The translations under genes were made by a program, and so were the position numbers. The notes beneath the pieces are model-generated. The model worked only from the letters and a program-made list of their open reading frames with translations, had not been told where the DNA came from and ran no database searches. From Hymenolepis diminuta (Eukaryota > Platyhelminthes > Cestoda > Cyclophyllidea > Hymenolepididae), in NCBI GenBank assembly GCA_900708905.1, contig CAADRB010000036.1:310001-374000 (forward strand): a DNA stretch of 64,000 nucleotides, in the 5' to 3' direction. Of the stretch, positions 12,601 through 24,900 are shown one piece after another (within the stretch, counting starts at the first letter, position 1; each line of letters opens with the position of its first letter).

Positions 12601-15184
12601 TGCAACTACTGTTTTTATTTGTGGCAAGGAATTTAGTTTCTGCTTGTTCGAGGATTGGTTTCTTCTTAAGATTTTTGGCTTAATATTTTAGGTGCGATTT
12701 AGTTGAACTGAAGCTTACTTTGATGATCGTTACATAGGAAATTACTCTGGGTTTCTGTTATGATATGCTCTTCTCCGTAGGACTCGTAATCGACTCGTAG
12801 AATCCTCAAGAAATTGCACTAATTGCAAGTACAATCCGATAATACGAAAACGATCCAGGCCACCATGCCAAAACAAGACACCTTTTTTATCGATAAGTCG
12901 ATTAGTATTATACTCCATTTGCAACCATAATATAAATAAAATCGTTCGAATAAAGGGAAATTAAAAGAAGCAGGGATTAAAGGGTGGAAAATAAGAAATT
13001 TTACATATTAAAATTATTTTTGGGGAAATATTTTCTTTTATGTAGCAGTTTCCATTTTTCAAGTAAGGTAGCATGATATAAACGCTCTTATCATTTTCAA
13101 ATGCTTATGATATTCCATCCACATTTACCAGAATTTGCCATAACTTGCTAGATTGTGGATGGCATTGTGGTAGTTGAAATTTTGACGATGTCTGCCTTTT
13201 ATAAGATTCGAATTGGGGTTTTTGTAGTTAGTGCAATTCAAGAGTGCAAGCATTTGCATGCAACCAAGAACACTGAATTTCGCCTAGCCCAAATGTCATA
13301 GCTTGAGAAATCAGAATCATTGGCCTAGGTTCACTTTCATTTGTTTTGTTTTCTTTATTATTATACATAACTCCTAGAAACGTCTGCTTTCATATTCTTA
13401 GATGTATTCAGCTTAACGGAATCGATGGATGAAAGTGTCAGAAAGCACAGACGCCGAAAAGCCTTTTCAAAAAACTCGCAGAAGTCTGATGATCCTGATC
13501 CTACATGGACGACCGTGTCTAGTAAGTTGTTTCATTACACTATCATTGCCAAGTAATTTCTTTTCGGTTTTTTTCATAATTTTCTTATACAATAAAATGG
13601 GGACAGACAAGGAGAACTATTTATTCTTCCTACTTGTAATCTTTCAGTATTCTCTATTTTATTTTTCCACAGACCATTACTGATAGATTATAAAGAATCA
13701 GACTATTTGTTCATCTTTTTTCTTCAATTTAAGGCTCAACTCTCGCAAGAAGAAGACGTCTCAAATTGTCCTCAAGGGATCCTTCGTACCCGCCTTTTCC
13801 GCGGCCCCACAATGTCTCCCAGCCCTTTAACACCCAACATTCCTTAGTAAGTTAACTATACATATATGAGGATACGTTACGCACTCTTATAAAAACTGGA
13901 AATGAAACTATTAATGATTGAAATTTACAATTTCTTGTGACAAAACAAGTTAACATAATATTAACCTAGGTTTTATTCTATATGTCCTCCCTCGGCTTCT
14001 TTCACCGACTCAATTCGAGTCCGAAAGCGCCTGTAAGCTTCGATCGGATTAGGTGGTCTTTATTGATGTTTTCCATTGCTCGGGCTATTGCTTCCATCGG
14101 AGGAGGATCTGGTGTTTTGAACATGCTTATGAACTTCCTTTTCAACGATGTCCCGCCCCACACATAGTAATACAAAGGATTAAGGCCTTGTGGGTTAGAG
14201 GGCCATAAGTTTGGTGTGACACGATGATGAAAATTCTGGGCTATCCAATCCTCAACTTTGAGAGTTTTACGAAATGGAGCCGAATTCTGTTGGAATCTTG
14301 CAATTTCTAGATTGCAGTTTCACTTTTATAGGCACTATTACAGCATGTCTTCTCATTTTATAATTTATATTAGTATCTGCTATGAGATCTTCTGTGTGTG
14401 TGTGTGTGTGTGTAATGCGTAATTTGTGACATGGGTCTAATCTGCATTCCATTCACGTTTTAGTTATCGTCACCTCATCCTGGAGATACAGGCACCCAAA
14501 ATTCTTCCGGTGAGTGAATTATCTCGAAGCAAATATAATATTCCGTACTTAATCGCAAGCTGTAGTTGACTGCAGCGAACTACCATGGTAATGGGTTCGG
14601 TTATTCGGTAAACTCTCACCGTGGTTGCTGTTAGTTCTGTTTTGACGTACATACTGTTCTAATTTCTGTTGGGTTTATTAATGATTAATTAGAGTTCACC
14701 TTGAATGAACTTTAGTAACCTCTAGGTGTTAAAATCATCTAAGTTGGTAACATTCTGCTATCTTGAACGTTAAAAGAAAAATGATGTTTTGAAATTGCAT
14801 AGGATTAATCAACCGGTCAAAAAGCACATTGTGGACAATAATTTGATCAGAGATTCAGGAGACAAATCTTGCAGTCTGAATGTTGGAACATGAAACGGTG
14901 AATTACCCATCCATTCAGTATACAATAGAGTTCAAAATCAAATGAAATAAGGCTCTCTCGAAGCCTTAAATTTTTTCTTAGCTTCTACTCGGCCCCCTAT
15001 CCTTGACCTCTTATGGACTATTTACCGTTTTTCGAATTCATTTACTTATTGGAATATATTTTTTGGCCTGCTTTAGGTCATAATAATATGAGCTTTAACC
15101 ACACTTTACCTTTTCGTTTCAGTTCGAAGGGGCAAATCGAGCAAGACAGTGAGGCAGCGACTGGCAAAACGTCTAGGATTGTAA
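6634..15184 (+). CDS. KDM7: KDM7/PHF8-type JmjC histone lysine demethylase
   Basis: Exons: 6634 (or acceptor 6644)-6695, 6799-7101, 7449-7662, 7957-8065, 9424-9574, 10422-10528, 10599-10696, 12117-12525, 13402-13521, 13734-13846, 14464-14509, 15123-15184. Phases close to a TAA stop, giving about 597 residues from Met 6634. The family removes methyl groups from histone H3/H4 lysines using Fe(II) and 2-oxoglutarate in the nucleus. Seen: [14 protein letters not shown], matching the animal AGT-x-x-FI-x-E-L linker; [20 protein letters not shown] with Fe ligands near H179 and D181; [15 protein letters not shown]; and GWIHAV with the third ligand near H254, which PHF2 lacks. A helical region follows, then a disordered tail with KRPRKSK and RKHRRRK nuclear-signal candidates. 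The C-terminal [14 protein letters not shown] matches the KQRLGKIL end of KDM7A/PHF8. The usual PHD finger is not visible. The strong acceptor at 6603 suggests a further 5' exon, perhaps untranslated. Confidence 0.9.
8147..8588 (+). mobile_element. 5'-truncated mariner/Tc1-like transposon fragment (copy 1)
   Basis: Sense-strand translation gives the C-terminal half of a mariner-type transposase: [12 protein letters not shown], then [16 protein letters not shown], then [11 protein letters not shown] and [11 protein letters not shown]. The catalytic Asp of QQD is present. The third catalytic position, usually D in NPLDYYVWG, is Tyr, and the 5' half is missing, so the protein is dead. It lies in KDM7 intron 4 (8066-9423). 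The 3' end is followed by an inverted repeat, GTGCGTAAG (8578-8586) and CTTACGCAC (8601-8609), which resembles terminal-repeat material. A near-identical copy lies inverted at 13.9-14.3 kb. Confidence 0.85.
13876..14297 (-). mobile_element. 5'-truncated mariner/Tc1-like transposon fragment (copy 2, inverted)
   Basis: The reverse complement of this block matches copy 1 over about 420 bases with few differences. It includes the same Asp-to-Tyr change in the third catalytic position and the same 3' end (GAGTGCGTAAC). A 61-codon antisense reading frame is identical in both copies. It sits in KDM7 intron 10 (13847-14463), antisense to the gene. Sharing the same inactivating change means both copies descend from an already defective parent, or one was copied from the other. 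Confidence 0.85.
14393..14413. repeat. (TG)n microsatellite
   Basis: About ten uninterrupted TG units in KDM7 intron 10, 50 bases upstream of the exon at 14464. Confidence 0.95.
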
Positions 15185-15951
15185 TGCTCAGTTCTTTTAT
15201 AAGGCTCTTCTTTCATTACTATTTACTCTCTTAGTAGTTTGTGTGCTCGTGTGTATGTATGATCATTGTACATAGGTTTGTGCCGATTTGCAACCCCCTA
15301 TGTTTGGCATTTGCACATTGTTCTCCTTCTCTGCCCTCCTCAAAATTTCGACACACTTCGCATGTCTATTTTGGCTATCACAAGGTAACAAATTTGCTAG
15401 CATTTATAATCGTTTCTCTTTAGTTGTTTCGGTATGGTTGGTGGAGGAAAAAAAGGGTGGCGCAGTGACCGATGGTCTCACCCAGTGATATAAGTGATCA
15501 ACCCCAATGGTTAATTCTGGTCAAATGAGAGGTGGTAGAATGTAAGTTTCTCCGGAATATGTTAAAACTAGACTAGTTTGCTAGAAATCTGATTTTGGCC
15601 ATCAACATGGATTTTCGTATCGAAAAGCGCAAATCCTCACCTCAAGGGAATTCAAACGAAATCAGCCTAGAAATTGTTAATGTGAATATGAAATACTTCC
15701 TATCATTTATCATAGCAATCTGTCCTTCTAACATCCTACATTAGGTAGTTATGTACGAATTGATCACTTCCACCCGCTATGTATTACTACAAAAGACGCA
15801 TTTGATGAAAATAACATCATTTAATCTCAAATATTTTAGTACATCGAGAAACAATCTCATCATCAATACATATATAGTTGATAATAGGAGTATATATAAT
15901 TCAAGGAGGGCAAGAAACTAGATCAAAAGATATATGGAAGGAAAGGACAAA
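15185..15951. other. Convergent 3' intergenic region between KDM7 (+) and SOS (-)
   Basis: Only 767 bases separate the two stop codons, so the 3' UTRs may approach or overlap. Apart from a SINE-like block at 15440-15560, no gene was recognised. Short overlapping frames here lack family similarity. I could not identify a canonical AATAAA for either gene. Confidence 0.6.
15440..15560 (+). repeat. tRNA-like SINE copy, subfamily B
   Basis: Starts with a GGTGGCGCAGTG stretch resembling a tRNA A-box. It carries GGTTAATTCTGGTCA and GGTGGTAGAATGT, followed by TTTCTC. The same modules occur in reverse orientation at 17.6 kb and 37.9 kb. Confidence 0.6.
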
Positions 15952-18900
15952 TCAGGAGGGATGTTTCTTTGGAGGTAATGGCGGAGTGTACCAATCTGTC
16001 ATATTCAACGGAGACGAAACCTGACTTCTCGAAAGGTAGCTCGTCCTTGGAGGAAGTTCTGGAGCAGCATCTATATGAAAAAGTAAAAGAAAAATGATTG
16101 ACAGAGAGAAGAAAAGAGCAGGAAGTGACGTGCCAGTCAACGCGTTTGTCTGCCAGGTCACAGATCAGAGTTTTGATATCCATCACTCCAAAAATAGGGG
16201 CTAACCGCACTGGTTAAGCCTGACTAAGAGAGGAGTGGCAGGATTCGAGCTTCTCTTCAGAGCGGCTGCATGATATTACCTCTCTATCCAAGACAAGAGG
16301 GGTAAGATGAGTTTCCTAAATAGATAGGAAACCTAAATGGGTTAGATTAGGTACAACTAGACATACTGCCATGAGATAGGCCATGTTTCGTTTAGCTACA
16401 GATAGTTCAGTCTTATCACTAGTGAAAATACGCGGGTACAAACTGCATAGTCCGATATGGATTAACGAACAAGACCCAGGGTTAATGTTACCTTTTTGTT
16501 AAACCCGTCATTAAATTATTGACAAACAAAACCGCCATGGAGGTTTGAGTTAGGCGTAGTTTTAGCTTATTTCAAATGTCCGACTTTAAGCATTTGTATC
16601 ACGCGACAAATCCAACCGCAGGAGTAATGGCTCAACTCGAACTTACTCTCTTGTTTAAGAAACGTCTGTCCGATCTTAACTAATAATAATCCCTTACACT
16701 TTTTTAGCCGATGGGAACGGAATGACCCAGAATGAGTGCATGATGTACCGTATGAGTGTCCAAGTGCAACATGCACCTGGAAGCATATGCGTGTTCCGGA
16801 GCTCCATTAGCTCACCTCGTGTAGGCATTCTCTCTCCCCTCATGTACGCTTTAGTTATTCCCTTAGTGTAGGCCGACGGAGATCTGCTCTGTGATTTCAG
16901 AGGTTATGAATTCAATGTTCAATTCATTGGTGCACACCTAGAACTGGCTAATAAAGAGGCTGGAAAGATCTTAATTTCTTACCGGGTAGATGTTACTCAG
17001 ACTCCTAATATGAGTATTGGAAAACACTTTCCCAAAGGTGCTTGGAGGACATAGATCAAATTAGATTAGAGAACTCACCGTCAGATTGATCAGAATGAAG
17101 AGGGGGACTGAAGTGAATCACCGAAGATTTCGGGGGTGGCGGAGGCGGTGGTGGGGGTCGACTGTCAACTGAGCCACTCAACTGACACCATCGTTCCAAT
17201 GAGGCCGTAGGGTTGGAACTCCTAGAATATTGGTAGTGCTCTTCCATTGGGTGAGGAGATAGCTCTATATCTGAAAAAAACGAGCGATATACCATCTCAA
17301 TTCAGAGCTAAGAGTAGAATGCTCGTAACATGTATCTTGTCAATCTATTGTAAGATCTTATACGCGTCAAAAGTGTTTAAATTTTGACTGAAGTTGATTT
17401 AAACCATTTGTACGATAGCGTTATAGGAGGTTATCTTTAATATCCGGAGTAGAATTCATAAACTTTTCGCGGCCAAATTGATTTCTCAGGAACAAAATTT
17501 CCCAACTTCCTTTGGAGAAGTGTTTACAATGCTTAACTTGGGCAGGAAGGAGGTGTTTAAGAGTCATTCTTACGAGAAGCTCACATTCTACCACCTCCCT
17601 TGTGGACCAGAAATAACCAAGGAGAGTGGTCATCCACACCACCGAATGTGCATCAGTGAACATCGATCTTGTGATCTCAGATTTAGCACGTTGACCACTG
17701 CACCACGGGCTAGATTTTTTTATTACTTCGCATAGGAATGAAGCATCCTCAATGATTTATCACCAGCTGGTCAGAGGCAAATAATCTAAATTCTGTCAGT
17801 ATATAAACATAATGATTATAACTTTTAGTGAGGTAGAATTCTTTCAGATATGAGCAGTGGTTGGCATAGAATATATTAGCGTCTACGTATCATCATAACA
17901 GTGGCAACATGGGTTAATGTAGTGTTGGTGACGCATGTAAGCGTGCTAGTTTTATATAAAGAAACAATTAGTCAAATCGATTAACCTACTTCTATCGATT
18001 GATGGTGAAGCACTGGCTCGAGGAGGAAGAGGTGGAGCAGCTACAGAAGCGGCGGAGTCGGTGACGTCGGTATACTCCGAGTCACTGGCGAATACTTCTC
18101 GCCATTCACCCACTGGTAGGGGGCTGGTATGCAATGAGAGGCCAGTGGGTTTGGGGGGGAGTGGGGGCGGAATACCGAGTTCGATATGCAAGGCTGGCGA
18201 TACACGACTGCTACATTCAGTTGAGGAGGCTGAACAAGATGCGCTTAGTTGGTCCCGTGCTGAACAAAAAGAATAACAAAACAGTTGAGGTAAACTCTGT
18301 TTTGACAAAACCATTACCACTAGTTACATCGACTAGTACCTAGATGGCGTGACCAACAATTCGATTAAATTCATTGATCATTAAGCTCTAAATATCGTGG
18401 GTATGAATCACTCAAGAAACTAAGGGATCAGACCATGAAATTTAAAATTCGGGACATTAGAATGTTATATAATGAGCCACATTCTAAATGAAAGTAATAT
18501 ATATGTATATAGTTAAAAAAATAGACCATTTTTGACTTGACCTTATCAATGTTACTAAAGGCAGAAGTGGCCCTCATAGCGGGATGATTGCATCTTATCA
18601 CTCCGATACCTCTTAATGTTTCTTAGTCCATATTTCTATCTTTCCTATTCTTGTAGACTTTCATGTTCTTAACTATAAGACGTATTATAAATCCTTACTT
18701 AGACCGCACTTTCTCCAAAACGCTCAGTTGCTACGGCAGGATGCTCTTTAAATATTTAGTTGGAAACAAATTAATTTGGTCCTTTTTCACCAGCATAAAG
18801 AGATCCTAACATAAGAAAGAAACAAATGAAGTACCTTTCAATCCACGACTCAGACTACCACAAGACGGCGTCCGATTCGGTAGAAGTACTGAGTTTGCCG

Positions 18901-21900
18901 AAGTCGCAAAATCAAATTTCGCATCTGGGGAGATGGACGTTATAACAATAAGTTGTCTAAATTCCTTAAACCCAGTCTTCATATTCACATCGATTGGCGC
19001 CGCACTAATTAGATTACCAATTCGAAGTTCTGTGGCAGTTAGCTGGCGGTCCTATAAAGGGACATTAGTATGTGAAAACATGCTCTCAACTACCTATAAT
19101 GAATTAAGTAGAACACACCATTGAGCTTTCAGCAGACGGGAAGTTTGATAGACTCGGGGTAGTTCCTTCACGGGGTTGAATACAGAGAGACTGCTGAAAC
19201 ATTAGATCCTCAAATTCTGTCTCATCCTTGACCCCAGCTAGTGCGTGAGGATCGAGATGTTTCAAAAAGTCCTGTATAACAGGATCAGGTTGCAAGTTGA
19301 AAGGGATATTCTGAAAAGAGAGATAGTGCTCCTTCAAATCAGCAATCTGATGACATTTTGAGAAGTTGATTAGAGGCTCCTTTTCGGTTCCTCCTGGTAG
19401 GTAGTCCGGTAGTTTGAGTTCCAGGTGGATAAGACGAGTTTGTCCACCAACAGCAATGAATGGGACTGCTGGCGGGTCGATTCGATGAACCTGATGTTGG
19501 TAGTCGTCAATGTAGTCTTCGGGAGAGGCCAGTAGTTCAGATTCATGGATTCCTGCTGGACGCAGAGCTTCAAGCAACGCACGATGATGAGCTCGAGACT
19601 TATTGTAAAGAACCTAAAATGATGTTTATTAAATAACTGTAATATATGTAGAAAAAGTAAAACAATATCTCCAGAAATAAATAGCACCTCACAAGTTTCG
19701 AACATTGATTGATGTTCATTGAACATATAGGTTTAAAATCGCGGCTTTGTAAGAAGATGTGACTATAAGACTAAAAGTATTTCTATAGGCTGCTAGTAGC
19801 CAATCACTTTCTCCTAAATTAGATGACGGTGTTGAGAGGAGGCAAGTGCACCGAATGGAAGAAGTAAAGGAAATGAAGTAGAGATGAAAATCGAAGAAAA
19901 AGGGGAAGCGGTACATAAGCTATCTGGTTTCCACTTTTAATCAAACAACTACAGTGGTTTACTACTTCAGTAAGAAAAAACGGCACGGTTAGTGGCTTAA
20001 TAAAGAGGCAACAGGTGACAACAGCCGTTTTTAGTTTAGTCAGCAAAGTGGTATCTGATATTGTAAAGGTAATTACATAATATCATATAATCGATAAAAC
20101 ACACAATCTGAAAAGTTGATTATGCGCAAAGCAAATTTTAAAAATGGTTTAAACATTTGTCGACTAGGATAAGGACTGAAGATATGAGTTTAGATAAAAT
20201 TGGGGTTAAAATAAATGTATTAATAAACAGATCGCCACACGACCACGAATGAATTTAGCGAAGGGTAGTTAGGACAGAGAAGAAAAATAAGTCAACACTT
20301 GCCAGGTTTCAAAACTTTACAGAACAAAAGAAGCAAAGAGGTGATAATCAATAAATTTTCGAATATTAAATTAAAAGGAAGGAAACTTAAGCGTGTAGAA
20401 GAGTGGAGCTTGGCCACCAACTTTTAACGAACCTGGGATAAAGTGAGTCAGAAACTAAACAAGGTGAACAGATTGTAAGTTTCGAAGTAAATAATTAAAT
20501 TGTGTGCGAGTGATTCGGTGGTCAGGAGTTATCAAGTTTGATCGATGATCATCAAAGTAAATTCAATTTCGTGGATTATCAACCGCAAATGATTAGATCT
20601 GGTGAGCAAGAGCGGACGTAGAATGAGGTTTCCATCATAGTGATTCTGGGATACCTTGCTCTTACCGAAATCAAGTATTATTAACACTTGCCTTTGATGA
20701 GCTGGGGAGGTTTATATAATTCTAGGTTTAATAATGTGACTTAAACTAAGAAAGGGATTAAAACATAGTGGACATATTATAGCTCCCAAAGTCACTTCAG
20801 AAAGCTTTTCCTGATTATTATTTTGTGGAGAGTAGCATTAGCGAGTCTCGCAAGTGAGAACTTCAAAGAGGATATCCAACAAATCAAACGGATTAAGACC
20901 TAGCACCATAAACGCTGACATCTGATCCACATGAATACCAGAATGTTGATTCAGATGACTTAAATTAGGGGCAATTGATGACAATGATAAATAAATAACT
21001 CCCAAACTCATTTAGGGAAGCTCTTTCCAACGCTTACCTTGAGTATAAGGGAACCGTCATAGAGCCGTCCCGGTGATAAAGTCGGTCACATTCCTCATTA
21101 GCTAGACTTAACCAGTGCAGTTGGCCATTCCACTCATTGGACGCACACCAATGGAAAGGACTTCGATAATGACGCAGTCTACTCCACATTCGTCTCAGCA
21201 TTAGTCTGACAAAGGCGCATAATTCAACTCTCCTCCTTTGGAGAACATACCATCTTGGGAACTAGACTGCTAATTATTGATTTTATTGAATTCCACAAAA
21301 AGAGTATAATGTAGTCACTAACAGACATAAAACGAAAACTGACATTCTGCATGTACAGTAATTATTACATGATTTGCTTCACGAAATGCGACAAAATCCA
21401 TCATTATTAATTCGTCTTTTATCTGTATTTCCATCAATGTGACCCAATTATTTGACATATGACAATTTAAGGATGTAATAGGACATAATAATTTTAAAAA
21501 GTGGTTATTTACATATTTGCGTCATGGATTTTAATTTCGTCCTTTAACTATCTCCCTTTTCAAAACAAATTTTCCTCGCTTCTCCTTTTCCGACATTTGA
21601 AACACGATGCATAAAGACAAATCTCAAAAGATGGGGATTTTCAGAAATTTAAACTCTTAGAAATAACTCAGACACGACTCTTACAAGAACTCGCACTTAT
21701 TCAGAGCTTAAACCTAAGCTCCAAATATGTTTTGACCAATATCATTCTTTAATCTTAATATGTTGCATTGGCAACACAGCCTACATTCATTAAACACAAG
21801 CCTAGAAAGACTGTTTTAGGTAAACTATGGTTACCGTCGGAAGATGTTTACTCAGTTTCATTTACCCTTAATTTTAATAGTATTTAACTGTCTAATGCGA

Positions 21901-24900
21901 TCCCAACGTTCAGTTGAGTCAATCCAAGGATTATTCTTCCCTGCCCGTTACATCTGTAATACTTATGATAGTTGATGACCTTGAAATGTTGTTTTAATTA
22001 CTTGATTTCCGGATAGGGCCCTGAGTGTGTGAATACTAATACAAGATCCTTCTCCAAGTCTATAATTTTATCTCTATCACACGGGCTGGATGACGTTAAA
22101 ATATAAGAACACGAGGTCACGTACCCTAAGGGAACCTCGGGAATAACTGTTAACCCTAAAGGTACATATCCAGTGAAATTCGAAACATTATCTACTTCAT
22201 CTTTTATGATCTGAGATAAAAGTCTGGTCTAGTTCTATAAATGAACATTACTCATCAGACACTTGTAATGACAATCCCATTTGAGGAAGCATTTTTCAAA
22301 ATTTATCTCAGGTAGAAGAGTGGCATCATGGAGCCATCCCTGTGAGAAACCCGAATTCTGCCACCCTTTATTATTCAGCATAGTTAGCCACTCCGCTCAC
22401 TAATTATGCACCAAATCCGTGACTTCATACATTATTAAATTAATCGCTACTCCACAGGCACACATCGAAAATCTATATTTCTCCGCCAGCACACCAGATA
22501 CTACTTTCCACATATTTGACCCTAAGCTACACGTGCACTCCTGTAAAAGAGTGTGAGGAGTTTTTTTATAGTTGCAAGGAATACAAAATCACCCACAAAA
22601 GGATTACAGTCTATCAGACCACTTTTCTAGAGACTGGAGAAATGAAAGATATGAGAAACACCAAATGGAAGTCCGAAGAAAATTGTTTGGGTCATTGTTA
22701 AAAGACATCCAAGCATTACTATATTTTCCTTCAAGTATATCACAAGGTCACCATCAGACACAACAGTAACATAGACCAAAATATATGGACATCAGTTTCG
22801 GTATGCGTATTCTTTACTGAGACATAATTCAAATAATTTAAAACTCACATCAAAGGTCTCTGAAAGCCGATGAACAGGCGACGTTTGAAGAGCAGCTCGA
22901 GCCTCTTGAGTCCCCTGCAGATTGCCAAGAGCTTCAAAGAGCATAAGGAGGTCAAGAACTCGTTGAAGAACGATTACTCGATCTTCCAGGGCTCGGTGGC
23001 ACATAATGCTCCAAATGAGCCATTTCAGGAACTGAAACAGAAGACAAATTTTATTATAGTCATTGACATCCGTTTTCACTATCTAAAGATCAATCTTTAA
23101 TCTATAAATTTGGTAAATCCTCTTAGTTGATATGCGGAATGCATAGACTATTTAAAACGACATTGAATACAGAATGTAAATAAAAATTTACTTAAATGTA
23201 TTTTAGCCGTGTATATTTTTTCAGCTAAATAGTAGCGCTTTTTTCAAGATATTTCAAGAAACTATTCGTCAGCAATTTCGGTGGTAAGATGCATGACCAC
23301 TAATCGGATGGCATATTTCAATATCAGTAGTCTTTAACTAGTAAATGCTATTTGTAAAAAAGGAAGCAATGCTCCTCACTACTAAGGGGAGGCCAACGAT
23401 CGACAAGGGCTTCAAATGTCCAATTTCCGGTTGCTTCAAGTCTCATAAAATATAAGGAGACTGAAACGATACATACCAAAATGCCATCCCCATTGCCGAC
23501 GTTAGAAGTCAGTGCGAGTTTCTTAAGGACCTTTAGGATAATCAGAAACAAAACTTCAAGACACTTTTGAGCGGAATAGTGAAAAAGGGAAAGATTCCTG
23601 GTCTGTAGACCCAATCTCTCTACACATTCCCCAAATTATATGCCCGAGGCTATGTATCTACACGTCCGATTAGTAAAAGGCATACTATCTTTATAAGTAA
23701 ACTAGCACATTACCTTTTGCATAAGACTAATTATGGGACAATATCTTAATAAGAGAATCAACATGTTAAGAACAAACACAAAGAAGTGAGCCGCCGAAAT
23801 TAAGGAATATTTGCTCCTCAATAACTAATATTGACTGTCAATCTTCATGTGGAGATATTAGCGATTGAATCCGATCACATCATAATAATAAAATGAGAGT
23901 GTCTTTTCAACCACGGCTCTGCCTACATAAGTGGCTATAGACTTATTCCAAACTTCCCCGCTTCCAGAAACTTATAAACTAAATTGACATGATAATCTTC
24001 CAATTTTTTGCTGAGTTGCTGACAAAAATGCTCAGAATCATAAATTATTTGTCCTTCTAATGGAGTGATATTGCAGAAGATGTTAACTTATGTTAATGGC
24101 AAAGGATATTGAAGATAGAGAGGTATTGTGACTACATAGCAACAAACTCTGTCATTTATACCTATCTTCGCACTCACGAATCTCACTCGCCCCTCTGAGC
24201 TTTCCCTCTGTTCTCAACAAAGCTATTCAACCATCTTGTTGTGTGGTGAGGATTAAAAGAAGTTAGAAGGGTTATAACTCAACCAGAATACGCAGTCTTT
24301 AAAAGTGGGTTTTTACAACTGCTATAAAGACTTGAATATTTCTCCGGCTGAAATTTCCCCACCGAACATTAGAATTTGTTATGGGAGTTAAACAGTACTT
24401 AGAAAGGAGTGCGCCAGTCTGAGAATTCAGGGATCACGAGTTCAATGTCTTCGGTGTGAACCCAGTGAGCGGAATGATTAAGACTGACTAATGAAGGGGA
24501 TGAGAAAAACCGAATTCTCCAACAGAGGGATTCCACACTGCTGTTCTTATCCCCAAGATGAATATTTGAAAACGCTATCGTAAATGGGAATTAAACTAAG
24601 AAAGAAAGTCTTGTGTGAGAGAAAAATCGGTCGGATGGGTTAAATGGAGAATACATAAAGAGGGCCTTTAAGGCCACAGTAGAAAATAAAAGGAGTAAAA
24701 ATCCTGTAAGGAAAGGAAGACTGCTATAAATATATGCTCAATTTAATTGAATATGACAGGACTATTTAAAGCTCTTTATGTCAAATTTATCTAATCTATA
24801 TATTAGACAGGTAACAATTATGAACTTTGGGCTATTTCGAATCATTGAAATGACACGCATCATCAATTAATAATCTTACTATTTATACTCGCTCAATATC

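Larger units (their letters stand above)
19614..22848. other. Large SOS intron (within the CDC25 region)
   Basis: AT-rich intron splitting the catalytic CDC25 domain. It holds SINE copies near 21.1 and 22.4 kb. Several short open frames on both strands show no family motif, and most include the purine- or pyrimidine-rich flanks of the neighbouring exons. Confidence 0.6.
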
